Source: Pelagophyceae sp. CCMP2097
Lineage: Eukaryota; Sar; Pelagophyceae
Reading direction: 5' to 3'
NCBI GenBank assembly: GCA_026770575.1
Contig: MU657343.1
Span: forward strand, 66,252-79,786
DNA: 13,535 nt
Made by a program: the position numbers and the translations under genes. Shown piece by piece: positions 1 through 7,010 of this stretch. The notes under the pieces were generated by a model that saw nothing but the letters and a program-made list of their open reading frames with translations, ran no database searches and was not told where the DNA came from. Positions within the stretch are counted from its first letter, which is position 1. Each line of letters opens with the position of its first letter.

Positions 1-658
1 AAGTAGTCGGGGGCGGACTCCTCGACGGCCGAGAGGATGTCGCCGATCTTCATCGGCGTGACGAGCGGCACCGTCTGGAACGTCGTCTTCTCGTCGACGT
101 CCTCGGCAGGAACCTTTTCCCTGCCGCGCTGCGACGGGCCGTAGACGAGCACGTCCGTGAGGCTCTTGTCGCGCTCGTCGGCGGGGCAGAGGCCTTCGAT
201 GTTGGCCTTCCAGCCGCACTTCTTACACTTCTCGACAGCATCATCGAGGATGATGCCGCAGCAGAGCGGCATGTACGAGGAGGGGGCGCGCAGGTCCGCG
301 GGCGCTTCCGGGCAGACGAACTGCGGGATGAGGACTTTGCCGCACGGAAGCAAACCTTCCGAAAGACGCTGCCCCCTTTACCTGGCGTGAGCAAGCCGCA
401 GTACCCGAGGGTGCTTGGGTCGATGAACTTTACATTGCAGAAGTCGCAGGTGCAACCCTCGGGAAGGTATAACGCCGGGTCGTCCCATTTGGGATCTCCG
501 ACAAACGCGCTCAGGAACGCATCGGCCTCGTCGTCCATCGTAGACGCGGTAGACGCGGTAGACGCGACGACGAGCGCGAGCAACGTCGCGAACCGCGCCG
601 CCAGCGAGGCCCAACGAGAGGTCGCCGTAGAGATTAGCGCGTAGAAGCAATAATACAC
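1..658 (-). CDS. Secreted cysteine-rich host protein, 3' end beyond window; frame break or mini-intron near 335-381
   Basis: Minus-strand frame, GC-rich, not recognised as a known family. The first segment (658 to about 381) has a hydrophobic, signal-peptide-like stretch (ARFATLLALVVAS) followed by an acidic region and a cysteine cluster (CTCDFC, then YCG). From about 355 down to 1 the coherent frame changes and carries a second cluster (CCG...CKKCGW...LC) in an acidic, lysine-rich context, open to the window edge. Together the cysteines suggest a metal-binding or disulfide-rich secreted protein (inference). The frame change coincides with a good donor (CCAG then GTAAAG, minus strand at 381). 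Two AG acceptors restore the frame, giving introns of 26 nt (356-381) or 47 nt (335-381). No ATG opens the first segment; the frame begins at a GTG, so an upstream exon or a different start is likely. Confidence 0.5.
335..381 (-). other. Candidate short spliceosomal intron in the left host gene
   Basis: On the minus strand a GTAAAG donor lies at 381-376. AG acceptors at 357-356 and 336-335 give introns of 26 or 47 nt, and either one joins the upstream frame to the downstream cysteine-containing frame. The 47-nt version is the more usual size for protists. The alternative is a simple indel, in the genome or in the assembly. Confidence 0.35.
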
Positions 659-1400
659 AACGGCATTAAATTTTTAATAATGTTGACGTCTCTGAAGGCT
701 GATTTAATTTGGACTGGGACCTACATATGATTCGATGCTGTCGCTATCGACAAGATCACAAAGTCCCGGCCCGACGGACACCGTTTACAAAAGTCTCGGC
801 GCAATTCTTTCGCGCGCCGATAACTCCCCAGGCGCATCGGCACCGCGAATCGGTCGCACGATCGCGCCAACGAAGCGGTGCAGAATCCCTGACAGGCATC
901 GCGCTGGGATCAACCCGACGCGCACCACCGAGGCTCGACACCTCGGCGTATTTTGGACACCGGCACCCTTCAAGTCGGTGACCTTTCCATGTTCACCAGG
1001 TCCACCCCGGCAGCTACTGCCGACGCCCCTAGCGTCGGCAGCCCCATGCTCGGCGGGCCCACCCCGACAGTCCCGCCGCCGACACCCCCTGCGTCGGCAG
1101 CCTTTCCAAGCTGTGCGCCACCGACGCTCGACTCGCCGGCAACGAACACACGCAGGACGGTCCCCACCGACGTTCGACACGCCGTAGATCTCGTACACGC
1201 ACCGTAGGCGCTGGTCTACCGGCGCTCCACATCGTCGCTGCCGCGCGCAATTCCGGTGACGAGGCGCCCCAGCCGCCGCCGGCGTACCGGCCGTGGATGT
1301 CTGGGATGAATCGCGCCTCGCCACTCGCCGTCCTTGTGACGGTTCGGGTTTCCCAGTCCGGGTTTTCCAAGTTGCTTTTTCTGTAACCCGACGCATGATC
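659..1400. repeat. GC-rich degenerate repeat-bearing intergenic DNA
   Basis: No convincing gene. Frames are open on both strands only because stop codons are rare in GC-rich sequence, and the translations are low-complexity arginine, proline and alanine. Short variants of GCGTCGGCAG and CCGACGCC recur between about 1010 and 1110. The stretch 762-838 is similar to 2209-2283 (see that entry), so this is host repetitive DNA. Confidence 0.5.
762..838. repeat. Dispersed repeat, copy 1 (partner 2209-2283)
   Basis: It starts with GTCCCGGCCCGACGGACACCG and later contains GATAACTCCCCAGG followed by GCAT. The partner has the same order: GTCCCCGACGGGCACCG, then GATAACTCCCCGG, then GGGCAT. Spacing inside both copies is nearly the same, which argues for common ancestry rather than composition alone. 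Confidence 0.5.
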
Positions 1401-1830
1401 TATAGGTGGGCAAAGACAGTGTAGAGAATTATTGGCCCCTGGTTTTACTGTAACTACAGTGTAATTACTGTTACATACGTATTTACAGTGTAAAGAAGGT
1501 CATATTTTTAGAGGCGCTAAAACGAGGCGCAATGGGGCTTAGCGCGAGCGGGAGGCTCCGCCGAGTCGCCCCGGCGAACTGACGAGCTCAAATACGAGGT
1601 GTGGCTCTGCATGCGCATGTGTTTGCGGTAAAAGTCTAACTTTTGTTCAAACAAGTGGGGGAAAGTCACAATTTCGAGATGCAAGGCGCCCGAAATTCGC
1701 AAATATCGATGGATTGGAGATGTATTTTCAAGGGCACTACAGGCAAAATTTGGGGGTCGTGTAATTGCATGTAATAAAATGTAAAATCAAATACAATTTT
1801 TACAAATTATTTTACAGTGCCACCTATTGG
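1401..1830. other. AT-richer intergenic stretch with ACAGTG motif cluster
   Basis: No gene is supported. ACAGTGTA or close variants occur at 1416-1423, 1456-1463 and 1485-1492, and ACAGTG again at 1814-1819. The first and last copies are each followed closely by ATTGGC, so the interval could be a small mobile element or a spaced binding-site cluster. Base composition is lower in GC than both flanking blocks. Confidence 0.3.
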
Positions 1831-2400
1831 CGCATCAGCGAAGCCCTGTTGGCGGATTCGGACGCACCACGGGTTCGACCCCACGACGCGCACTGACGCT
1901 CGGCGCGTCAGCGACACCCCGATACACGACGCGTCGCTGGGTCTTAAACACACGCCGGGGTCGACCTCATGACGCGCATCGCACGCCAGAGTCAGCCCTT
2001 CGACGCGCACCGCCGACGTTCGATGCGTCGTCAGTGGCTTCCAGACACGCGCACTGACACGGCAGGGATTCCCCTTGACGTGCACTGCCCACGCTCACAC
2101 GACAGCGGACTTCTTGACACGCGCCAGAAACCCCAGCGCCAGAACATCATGACAGGCGCCGTCGATGCGAGTCCGATACGTGACTCGCGTCTATAGAACT
2201 GTGTAGAGTCCCCGACGGGCACCGACTTATCATCTCGCGCCATTTGATTTTCTCCACGTGCGAGATAACTCCCCGGTGGGCATAGTCTACGCGCCTCGCG
2301 CTAACAGATTTCCTCCATACGCCGGGGGTGACCCCCCCACAGTCGCAACCAACGCGAGTCTGACACGCGACTTGCGTCGATGGAGCTGCGCAGAGACTCC
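1831..2400. repeat. GC-rich degenerate repeat block
   Basis: Many variants of GACGCGCAC and TTCGAC occur between 1850 and 2040. A second internal duplication is clear: 2163-2216 resembles 2350-2402, both reading GCGAGTC, then a variant of GACTTGCGTC, then an AGAG.CTCCGAC-like end, with an offset of 187 bp. No reading frame here looks coding. Confidence 0.5.
2209..2283. repeat. Dispersed repeat, copy 2 (partner 762-838)
   Basis: Similar in order and spacing to 762-838, including the GATAACTCCCC core at 2263-2273. It shows that the two GC-rich intergenic blocks flanking 1400-1830 are members of one repeat family. Confidence 0.5.
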
Positions 2401-2425
2401 GACTAAAATAATATACATTTTTTTT

Positions 2426-2485
2426 ACCTTTTCAAATGCCAAACGCTTTCGGCTTCGCCTCATCACGTTTGGCATTTGAAAAGGT
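2426..2485. repeat. Perfect 20-bp inverted repeat with 20-nt loop
   Basis: Arm 2426-2445 is the exact reverse complement of arm 2466-2485 (ACCTTTTCAAATGCCAAACG and its complement). The spacer 2446-2465 itself contains GGCTTCGCC, a small hairpin. It sits where the GC-rich repeats give way to AT-rich DNA, so it may mark or lie near the left boundary of the inserted element. A transcription terminator or a MITE-like relic are other readings. Confidence 0.85.
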
Positions 2486-2611
2486 TTAAAATAGTGTCCG
2501 TCGACGTTCCCCCCAAAAAAATAAAAAGGATTAAATCTTTTTTTTATATAAATTTTAGAATAATACCCATCATATAAATCATGTCACAATAATAAAATAA
2601 TAAAATAATAT

Positions 2612-2926
2612 TTATTCATACCTGCACTCAACTCCATGAGGTGGTTTGATAGTTAAAAACTCTCTCATTGAATCATTTGGTTCGGTTATTTTATCCTTTA
2701 TAATATAATTATCTACTGAGTGCGAATCCAAATGATTTTTCTTGGTACATAATAGGATGTTTCGTTGTTTCTTTTGGAACATAGAACCGATGCTTATGGG
2801 GTCTGTATAGGTACTAAAATTGTATATAGGTGAACGAGTCTTCTCTTTGTCATCTAATGTATCTTTTAAGGCAAACCAAAGATTAGAACCAGGCGCATAA
2901 GCATATGTACCTGTTATGCCAATCAT
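2612..2926 (-). CDS. Unassigned 104-residue AT-rich ORF
   Basis: Minus strand, starting at an ATG (2926-2924) and ending at a stop at 2612. The product is polar, with no signal peptide, no transmembrane segment and a single cysteine pair far apart; I recognise no motif. Composition matches the viral block rather than the host edges. It ends 124 bases to the right of the perfect inverted repeat and starts 25 bases from the hairpin at 2951. It could be the 3' remnant of a larger viral gene cut by the SINE-like insertion to its right. Coding status is uncertain. Confidence 0.4.
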   Translation of the reverse strand: MIGITGTYAYAPGSNLWFALKDTLDDKEKTRSPIYNFSTYTDPISIGSMFQKKQRNILLCTKKNHLDSHSVDNYIIKDKITEPNDSMREFLTIKPPHGVECRYE

Positions 2927-2950
2927 TCTTTTTCGCCAGATAGTTTATTG

Positions 2951-3013
2951 AGGACCCGAAGGGTCCTTGCCGTTTATTCAACGTCAGTTTACGGCAAGGG
3001 CCCTTCGGGTCCT
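2951..3013. repeat. 23-bp hairpin, one mismatch, 17-nt loop
   Basis: Arm 2951-2973 pairs with 2991-3013 with a single T/C difference. The left arm is itself nearly palindromic (AGGACCC GAA GGGTCCT), so two alternative folds exist. The core CCTTCGGGTCCT returns at 3386-3397, suggesting a repeat family. It directly precedes the microsatellite and tRNA-like segment and may be the 5' part of the same non-autonomous element. Confidence 0.8.
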
Positions 3014-3040
3014 TTGATTGAAGGATTACCAGGGGCAATT

Positions 3041-3081
3041 ATGTCTGTCTGTCTGTTTGTCCGTCTGTCCGTCTGTCTGTC
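3041..3081. repeat. TCTG/TCCG tetranucleotide microsatellite
   Basis: About ten tandem units of TGTC, with TTTG and TCCG variants. The plus-strand reading (Ser-Val-Cys-Leu repeats) is a by-product of the repeat and not a gene. Confidence 0.9.
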
Positions 3082-3128
3082 GCCCAGCAAATCCGAGGTT
3101 CCACCTTGGGAAGAAAAAAACAGCAACT

Positions 3129-3262
3129 CGGCCGATTTAGCGATTGGTGGTTGATGCGATTGCTAAAATTGGGAGTTGAGGTCGAGCAGGAGCCTCATTG
3201 GAATCATCATAGAAGAAGTTTTTGGTCACAGGTTCGAATCTGGTCGGCCGCAAAAAAAAGAA
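3129..3262 (+). repeat. tRNA-like, SINE-like segment with A-rich tail
   Basis: At 3231-3241 GGTTCGAATCT matches the RNA polymerase III B box (GGTTCGANNCC) except for the last base. At 3138-3150 TAGCGATTGGTGG resembles an A box. CGGCCGA at 3129-3135 can pair with TCGGCCG at 3244-3250 as an acceptor-like stem. TAGC (3138-3141) can pair with GCTA (3162-3165), but the loop between them is about 20 nt, too long for a tRNA D-loop. The A-to-B distance is about 80 nt, and the T-stem has a mismatch. A run of A follows at once (3252 onward). A tRNA-derived SINE fits better than a working tRNA; an intron-bearing tRNA is less likely. Confidence 0.45.
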
Positions 3263-3480
3263 AAAATAAATAGCTCAATAAGAAATAAAATAATAAAAAT
3301 AAAGATAAGGAGGATTTGAAAGTTCAGCGATTAGTTAAATAATTTCAATTTTTATGTGGGCATTGCAATGGGATTTGGCTGTATCCTTCGGGTCCTCCGT
3401 GTGCCTCCGGCGCGCTCTTGTAATAACAGAACCAGCAAGACTGTGTCACGTTAAATAAAGTTTTTCTTCTTTTCCTAAAT
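3263..3480. other. AT-rich spacer with GC-rich fragment at 3386-3420
   Basis: No gene seen. An A-rich run follows the tRNA-like segment. At 3386-3397 the motif CCTTCGGGTCCT repeats the hairpin core at 3002-3013 and is followed by a short GC-rich piece (to about 3420) that stands out from its surroundings. It may be the remnant of a second copy of the same repeat. Confidence 0.35.
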
Positions 3481-3497
3481 AATTCTTCACTTTTTTT

Positions 3498-3716
3498 TTA
3501 CTCATCTTCCGCTTCGCTAAAACGAGGGTTCGAGGACTGAGTATTTGTAAGTATTGAACTGTCTACTATAATGTCTTGTAAGTTATAAGGATTAGTCCCT
3601 CGACATACGAGGAAATTATCACCTGTTAAATTATCTCGATATAACTCCGAATGCCTGTCGCTAAAACCTTCATTTTTTTGTAAAACCGTTAGGGTTGTAG
3701 TTTGTATAGATGCCAT
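3498..3716 (-). CDS. Unassigned 72-residue ORF, divergent from the GIY-YIG-like gene
   Basis: Begins with ATG at 3716-3714 and ends at 3498. The product is polar, threonine- and asparagine-rich, with an acidic C-terminus (EAEDE) and no transmembrane segment. I do not recognise it. It is transcribed away from the gene starting at 3797, with about 80 bases of very AT-rich DNA between the two starts. Such a divergent layout supports both being genuine viral genes, though this one could also be a truncated fragment. Confidence 0.45.
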   Translation of the reverse strand: MASIQTTTLTVLQKNEGFSDRHSELYRDNLTGDNFLVCRGTNPYNLQDIIVDSSILTNTQSSNPRFSEAEDE

Positions 3717-3796
3717 TTGAAAGTAGTGCGTCTTTTTCTCTTAATTCAGTATCAATTTATTTTATATATATTTATTTATTAAAAAAATACTTGTTA
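3717..3796. promoter_or_regulatory. AT-rich divergent promoter region with TATA-like stretch
   Basis: The spacer between two outward-facing ATGs carries TTTATATATATTT at about 3761-3773, roughly 25-35 bases before the preferred plus-strand start at 3797. No experimentally known viral promoter motif was recognised. Confidence 0.35.
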
Positions 3797-4252
3797 ATGA
3801 AGTACTACAAAAAAATTAACTCCGAAGAATCTTATGAAAATACAGATAAAAATCGCTTGGTTTCTTTATTTGCTATTACGATGGACAATGCTAAAACTGG
3901 AAAGAGAGTGCGGATTAAAATCGGAATGTCTTCTTTTTTAACGCAAAGGTTATACAGTTACTCTCTGCCTATGCCTGATGGCTTTTATATAATTGGGATA
4001 TTGCGGATAAAAATTAAATATAAACATAAATTACGTGAATTAGAGAAACGTTTACAGATAACATCACAAGGGATACACTACCGAAGTGCGGCAAGACTGA
4101 ACAGCCAAGAGTTGTTGATTACGACATCAAAAAATCTAACGGAAAAAAAATCAGAGTTGTACAATCAAAACCCAGAGTATTATTTAGAACCTCCTACTCG
4201 CCCAAAGGCAACCCGGTTGGTGGAGTTAAACTTGTGCCTTTTATATATTTAA
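3797..4252 (+). CDS. Possible GIY-YIG / T5orf172-like protein
   Basis: An upstream in-frame ATG at 3710 would add a hydrophobic, phase-shadow-like extension over the promoter spacer, so I prefer the ATG at 3797 (MKYYKK). The product is about 151 residues. Residues about 21-45 read LVSLFAITMDN...KIGMS followed by a QRLYSYS segment, then PDGFYIIGIL and a LRELEKRL helix. The order (hydrophobic strand, KIG-small, RL, strand, E-containing helix) recalls the T5orf172/MUG113-type GIY-YIG nuclease fold, which occurs in PLVs and large DNA viruses. Near residue 95 HYRSAARLNSQELL could be the SEW-like end of that domain. The canonical GIY and YIG words are not obvious, so function is tentative. The last 30 residues may be a frame-shifted tail, because another frame there looks equally coding. 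Confidence 0.4.
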   Translation: MKYYKKINSEESYENTDKNRLVSLFAITMDNAKTGKRVRIKIGMSSFLTQRLYSYSLPMPDGFYIIGILRIKIKYKHKLRELEKRLQITSQGIHYRSAARLNSQELLITTSKNLTEKKSELYNQNPEYYLEPPTRPKATRLVELNLCLLYI

Positions 4253-4269
4253 AAATGTTATGATATTAT

Positions 4270-4567
4270 ATGTTTAGTGAATATAAATCATCTTATATCA
4301 TTAAAGAGACTTCGAATATAGAAGATGTTTATATTACAGATAATACCCTTGTGGTTAAATCAAATCTATCGCCTGTTAAATTTTATGATATACCGCAACC
4401 TGATGAATACATTAAAAGGTTGAATTCGAGAATAAAGACTTGCTTTTTATAGATAATTAAAATAAAGAAATAAATGTTAAAATATCTACTACAAACATCA
4501 TAGATATTTCTCAACTTGGAGACAATCTGGTTATACTCAAACAAGACTTGAGTATATAAAACGTTAA
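4270..4567 (+). pseudogene. Probable N-terminal part of the fibre gene, broken
   Basis: An ATG at 4270 opens a 60-codon frame to 4452 (polar, with VYITDN and VKSNLSPVKFYDI). Beyond its stop, a different frame from about 4471 reads INVKISTTNIIDISQLGDN and ends at 4560, only eight bases before the open collagen-like frame. Short polar N-terminal regions with heptad-like spacing before a collagen stalk are common in viral fibres. I infer these pieces are the virion-anchoring N-terminus of the downstream fibre, split by at least two frame changes. They could instead be a separate small gene. Confidence 0.4.
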
Positions 4568-4999
4568 TTTGAGGAATTTAAAGGAGACCCCGGCGCTCGT
4601 GGAGAGAAGGGGGATAGTATTATAGGCGCTCGTGGAGAGAAGGGCGATAGCATTGTAGGTGCTCGTGGAGAAAAAGGGGATAGTATTGTAGGCGCTCGTG
4701 GAGAGAAGGGTGATAGTATTGTAAGTGCTCGTGGAGAGAAGGGTGATAGTATTGTGGGTGCTCGTGGAGAGAAAGGGAATCGCGGCAGCAGGGGTAGTAC
4801 TGGCGAGAAAGGGAAAAGCGGCAGTAGGGGTAGCACTGGCGAGAAACGGAATAGCGGCAGCACAGGTTCAATTGGTCCTATCGGTCCTATCGGTCCTATC
4901 GGAATCCCAGGGCTTTCAATTAGCGGTGTAGACGGTAAGGATGCCACTCCAAACAGCGCGGAAAGCCCTTTATCTATTGATTCAAATGAATTTGATTAA
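4568..4999 (+). pseudogene. Collagen-like stalk of a viral fibre protein
   Basis: Open frame without an ATG: the preceding in-frame TAA is at 4565-4567, and the only internal start-like codon is a GTG at 4754. After FKGDP come six 33-bp units, each coding GARGEKGDSIV, at 4592-4789; the fifth starts with Ser instead of Gly. Then follow GSRGSTGEKG-type triplets and a GPIGPIGPIG run (to about 4905), then a non-repetitive acidic tail ending at 4999. Gly-X-Y repeats form trimeric stalks in fibres of phages, giant viruses and their relatives. The missing start and the stop before the head region mean the gene is broken at both ends of this segment. Head-like sequence resumes in another frame right after the stop. 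Confidence 0.8.
4592..4789 (+). repeat. Six tandem 33-bp collagen-like units
   Basis: Unit starts at 4592, 4625, 4658, 4691, 4724 and 4757. Each codes three Gly-X-Y triplets (GAR GEK GDS) plus two extra residues (Ile-Val or Ile-Ile), so the collagen phase is broken regularly every 11 residues. The final unit diverges into GEKGNRGSR. Confidence 0.9.
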
Positions 5000-5836
5000 A
5001 GTTTGACGATACTCTGCTTTTAAATAACTCGAATCTTTCTGTGCGTCCATATGAGACTCCATATCAAAAACTTATTAGACTGAAACCACCTCATATGTAA
5101 TTTTCTGCCGGCACCTATTTGAATGATGATAACTTTTTAAAAAAATAGTGTTTTTTCTGGGATTGATGCCGTGATAACAGGGGATTTAATTAGAACATCA
5201 TCGCCTGGACTGAAAAGTGGCTTAATACCCGTACTTGAAGGTTACGCGCAAAATTCAGTTATTTATTTTACGGTCATGCCTGAACAATTCACTATATTTT
5301 CAATAACGAGATATACATCAAATGATGCGGACAAGAGGAAAAGGATTCTCACAGGAGAAACGAGCGCTGTGGATTAAAGTGTTGCACATAATAATGATGG
5401 AAAAGGATATGTTTCCTGTAGTTCCAGACGTTATACCCCTTTACAATCAGGCGACATATTAGAATTAACAAATATTGCATGTACCAAATACCCAGAAATG
5501 GAAAGCCCCGATAATATAATATTAAACAATAAAAGTATAGCAATTAATAAAATACCACGTTTAAAGAATTCGAGAAGATTGTGTATAAATGGGATGCAAA
5601 AAGACCAAGAGCCAAAAATTATTTTTAAGTTTAAATCTGATTTCCATTTTTCTAAATTGTTGGTTTTCGATGTCGCTCTAATTGTGGAAGAAATGCAAAT
5701 CGTCTCGGGTGGTTTCCAGGAATATATTGAAACAGGAAACTTTGATATGTTCACTGAAAATTATACATCAGGAAACGAAAATAAATTAATCGATTCAAGG
5801 ACTCGAAAAATATCATCAAAAACACGATATACTCCG
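5000..5836 (+). pseudogene. Fibre head module, copy A (frame-broken)
   Basis: Coding-like sequence spread over several frames. Landmarks, in order: PYETPYQKLIRLKPPHM then a stop then FSAGTYLNDDNF (5047-5133); an ITGDLIRTSS...PEQFTIFSITRYTSND segment (5171-5377); ESPDNIILNNKS (5501-5536); and VALIVEEMQIVSGGFQEYIETGNFD (5674-5748) followed by a YTSG motif. The same landmarks in the same order recur in 6090-6790 (copy B), which shows this is a duplicated domain. The stop at 5097-5099 is TAA where copy B has TCA. There is no database-recognisable enzyme motif; by position after a collagen stalk I infer a receptor-binding or spacer domain of the fibre. Confidence 0.6.
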
Positions 5837-6075
5837 CAGGACCGAATATTAATAGATCTGCTGACAACGTGATAAGTTCCACATCGCCCGATGCGACCTA
5901 TTCAGCCGGTTCGAATATTAATATTTATGCTGACAACGTGATAAGTTCCACCTCACCCGATGCGACCTATTCCGCCGGTTTGAATATAAATATATCTGCT
6001 GACAACGTGATAAGTGCATCCTCAATAAATAATGCGTATACAGCAGGGAATAGCATCAACATATCAGAAACAAAT
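5837..6075 (+). repeat. Tandem 69-bp repeats coding Y-x-A-G-x-N-I-x-I motif
   Basis: The shared GCTGACAACGTGATAAG starts at 5860, 5929 and 5998: a period of exactly 69 bp, or 23 residues. Each unit reads Y-[ST]-A-G-x-x-[IS]-N-I, four or so residues, then NVIS; the first two full units are nearly identical in DNA. A further copy lies just before 5860 (YSAGPNIN), in frame with the array but not with the preceding head-module frame, so a frameshift lies near 5815. Periodic Y-x-A-G / I-x-I patterns are typical of repetitive beta-structured fibre shafts (inference). Confidence 0.8.
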
Positions 6076-6803
6076 GTAATCAACTTCAATGGTTTTGAAA
6101 CAAAATTAAGCCAAATACTTCGAGAACATCCACCCTATATGTCATATTCTGCCGGCACCTATGTAGATGGTGATAATTTTTTTGAAATAAATGGTGGGTT
6201 TTCTGGAAAACCATAAGCGGAACTATCAGGTACTCCATTAATAAAAAACAATCTTCAAGTATATGTGTAGTGTCTGGACAATCAAAATCTGTTATTGTCT
6301 TTGGGTTCTACCGAGCAACTTCCATATTTTCGCGATAACGAAATATGCATCAGAAGATGGAGAATGTGGACGAACTTTTTCGACTGATATGAACATGATT
6401 ATAGGACATCATAACCATACATCCCGTGCAGTATATCTGGACGGCTTGCTTACACAAAGATTCAATGAAGAAAACTACGCCGGTTTTAATAATATTTCGT
6501 TAACAAATTTAAACCATATTACAGAACCAGATAATGTTATAATAAACAATGAATCCATTGGACTGTCCGCATCGTCTTCCTTATCGAACTCTTTACTATT
6601 TATAAACCGAAGGGGGAATGAGGCAAGTAGTTTGAATTTTCAAAATTATTGGTTTTTGACCAACCATTAATATTGGCTGAAGTGAAGATTATAACAGGGG
6701 TATTGGAGAATTACATTCAAACAGGTATTTTTGATAATATGGATTATACGGCGGGGGGAAATATTCAGATAGATATACAAGACAAATAACAGCAAAAGGA
6801 TAT
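6076..6803 (+). pseudogene. Fibre head module, copy B (frame-broken)
   Basis: It continues the frame of the repeat array with FETKLSQILREHPPYMSYSA and GTYVDGDNFF, ending at a TAA at 6214-6216. Frames then change: FHIFAITKYASED lies at 6319-6357, ITEPDNVIINNESIG at 6518-6562, and an AEVKIITGVLENYIQTGIFD-like segment at 6676-6735 in a further frame, followed by DYTAGGNIQI. Order and content parallel copy A, offset by about 1040 bp. At least three frame changes prevent expression as one protein. Confidence 0.6.
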
Positions 6804-7010
6804 AATGCCGGTCAAAACATTTTAATTTCCGATACAAATGTTATCAGTGCAACAAATACTGATAATAAATATTTGGGAGGGACAAACATTTCAATTTCTG
6901 ATACAAATGTTATCAGTAGTGTGTATGACAAATATACAATGGGAGCAAATTTTGATATATCTGCTGCCAATATTATCAGTGCGTGGCGGTATATCGCAGG
7001 TGACGGCATG
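6804..7010 (+). repeat. Second Y-x-[AG]-G fibre repeat array
   Basis: Three tandem units of about 22-23 residues: YNAGQNILIS...NVIS, YLGGTNISIS...NVIS and YTMGANFDIS...NIIS, ending in YIAGDGM. SDTNVIS is repeated almost exactly in the first two. The array occupies the same position after copy B as 5837-6075 does after copy A, so shaft and head were duplicated as a pair. Confidence 0.75.

Noticed and set aside
785..1396. Long minus-strand ORF of about 200 codons in the left intergenic region
   Set aside because: Arg-rich low-complexity translation over repeat DNA, with overlapping open frames on both strands; no domain-like pattern.
1871..1882. GGGTTCGACCCC resembling a Pol III B box
   Set aside because: No A box or acceptor pairing nearby; the block is full of TTCGAC variants, so chance is likely.
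2948..3154. Plus-strand ORF with Ser-Val-Cys-Leu repeats
   Set aside because: Produced by the TCTG microsatellite and hairpin; no protein-like sequence outside the repeat.
4564..4947. Minus-strand proline-rich ORF opposite the collagen repeats
   Set aside because: It is the exact shadow of the Gly-X-Y repeat frame; the plus-strand reading has the recognisable motif.
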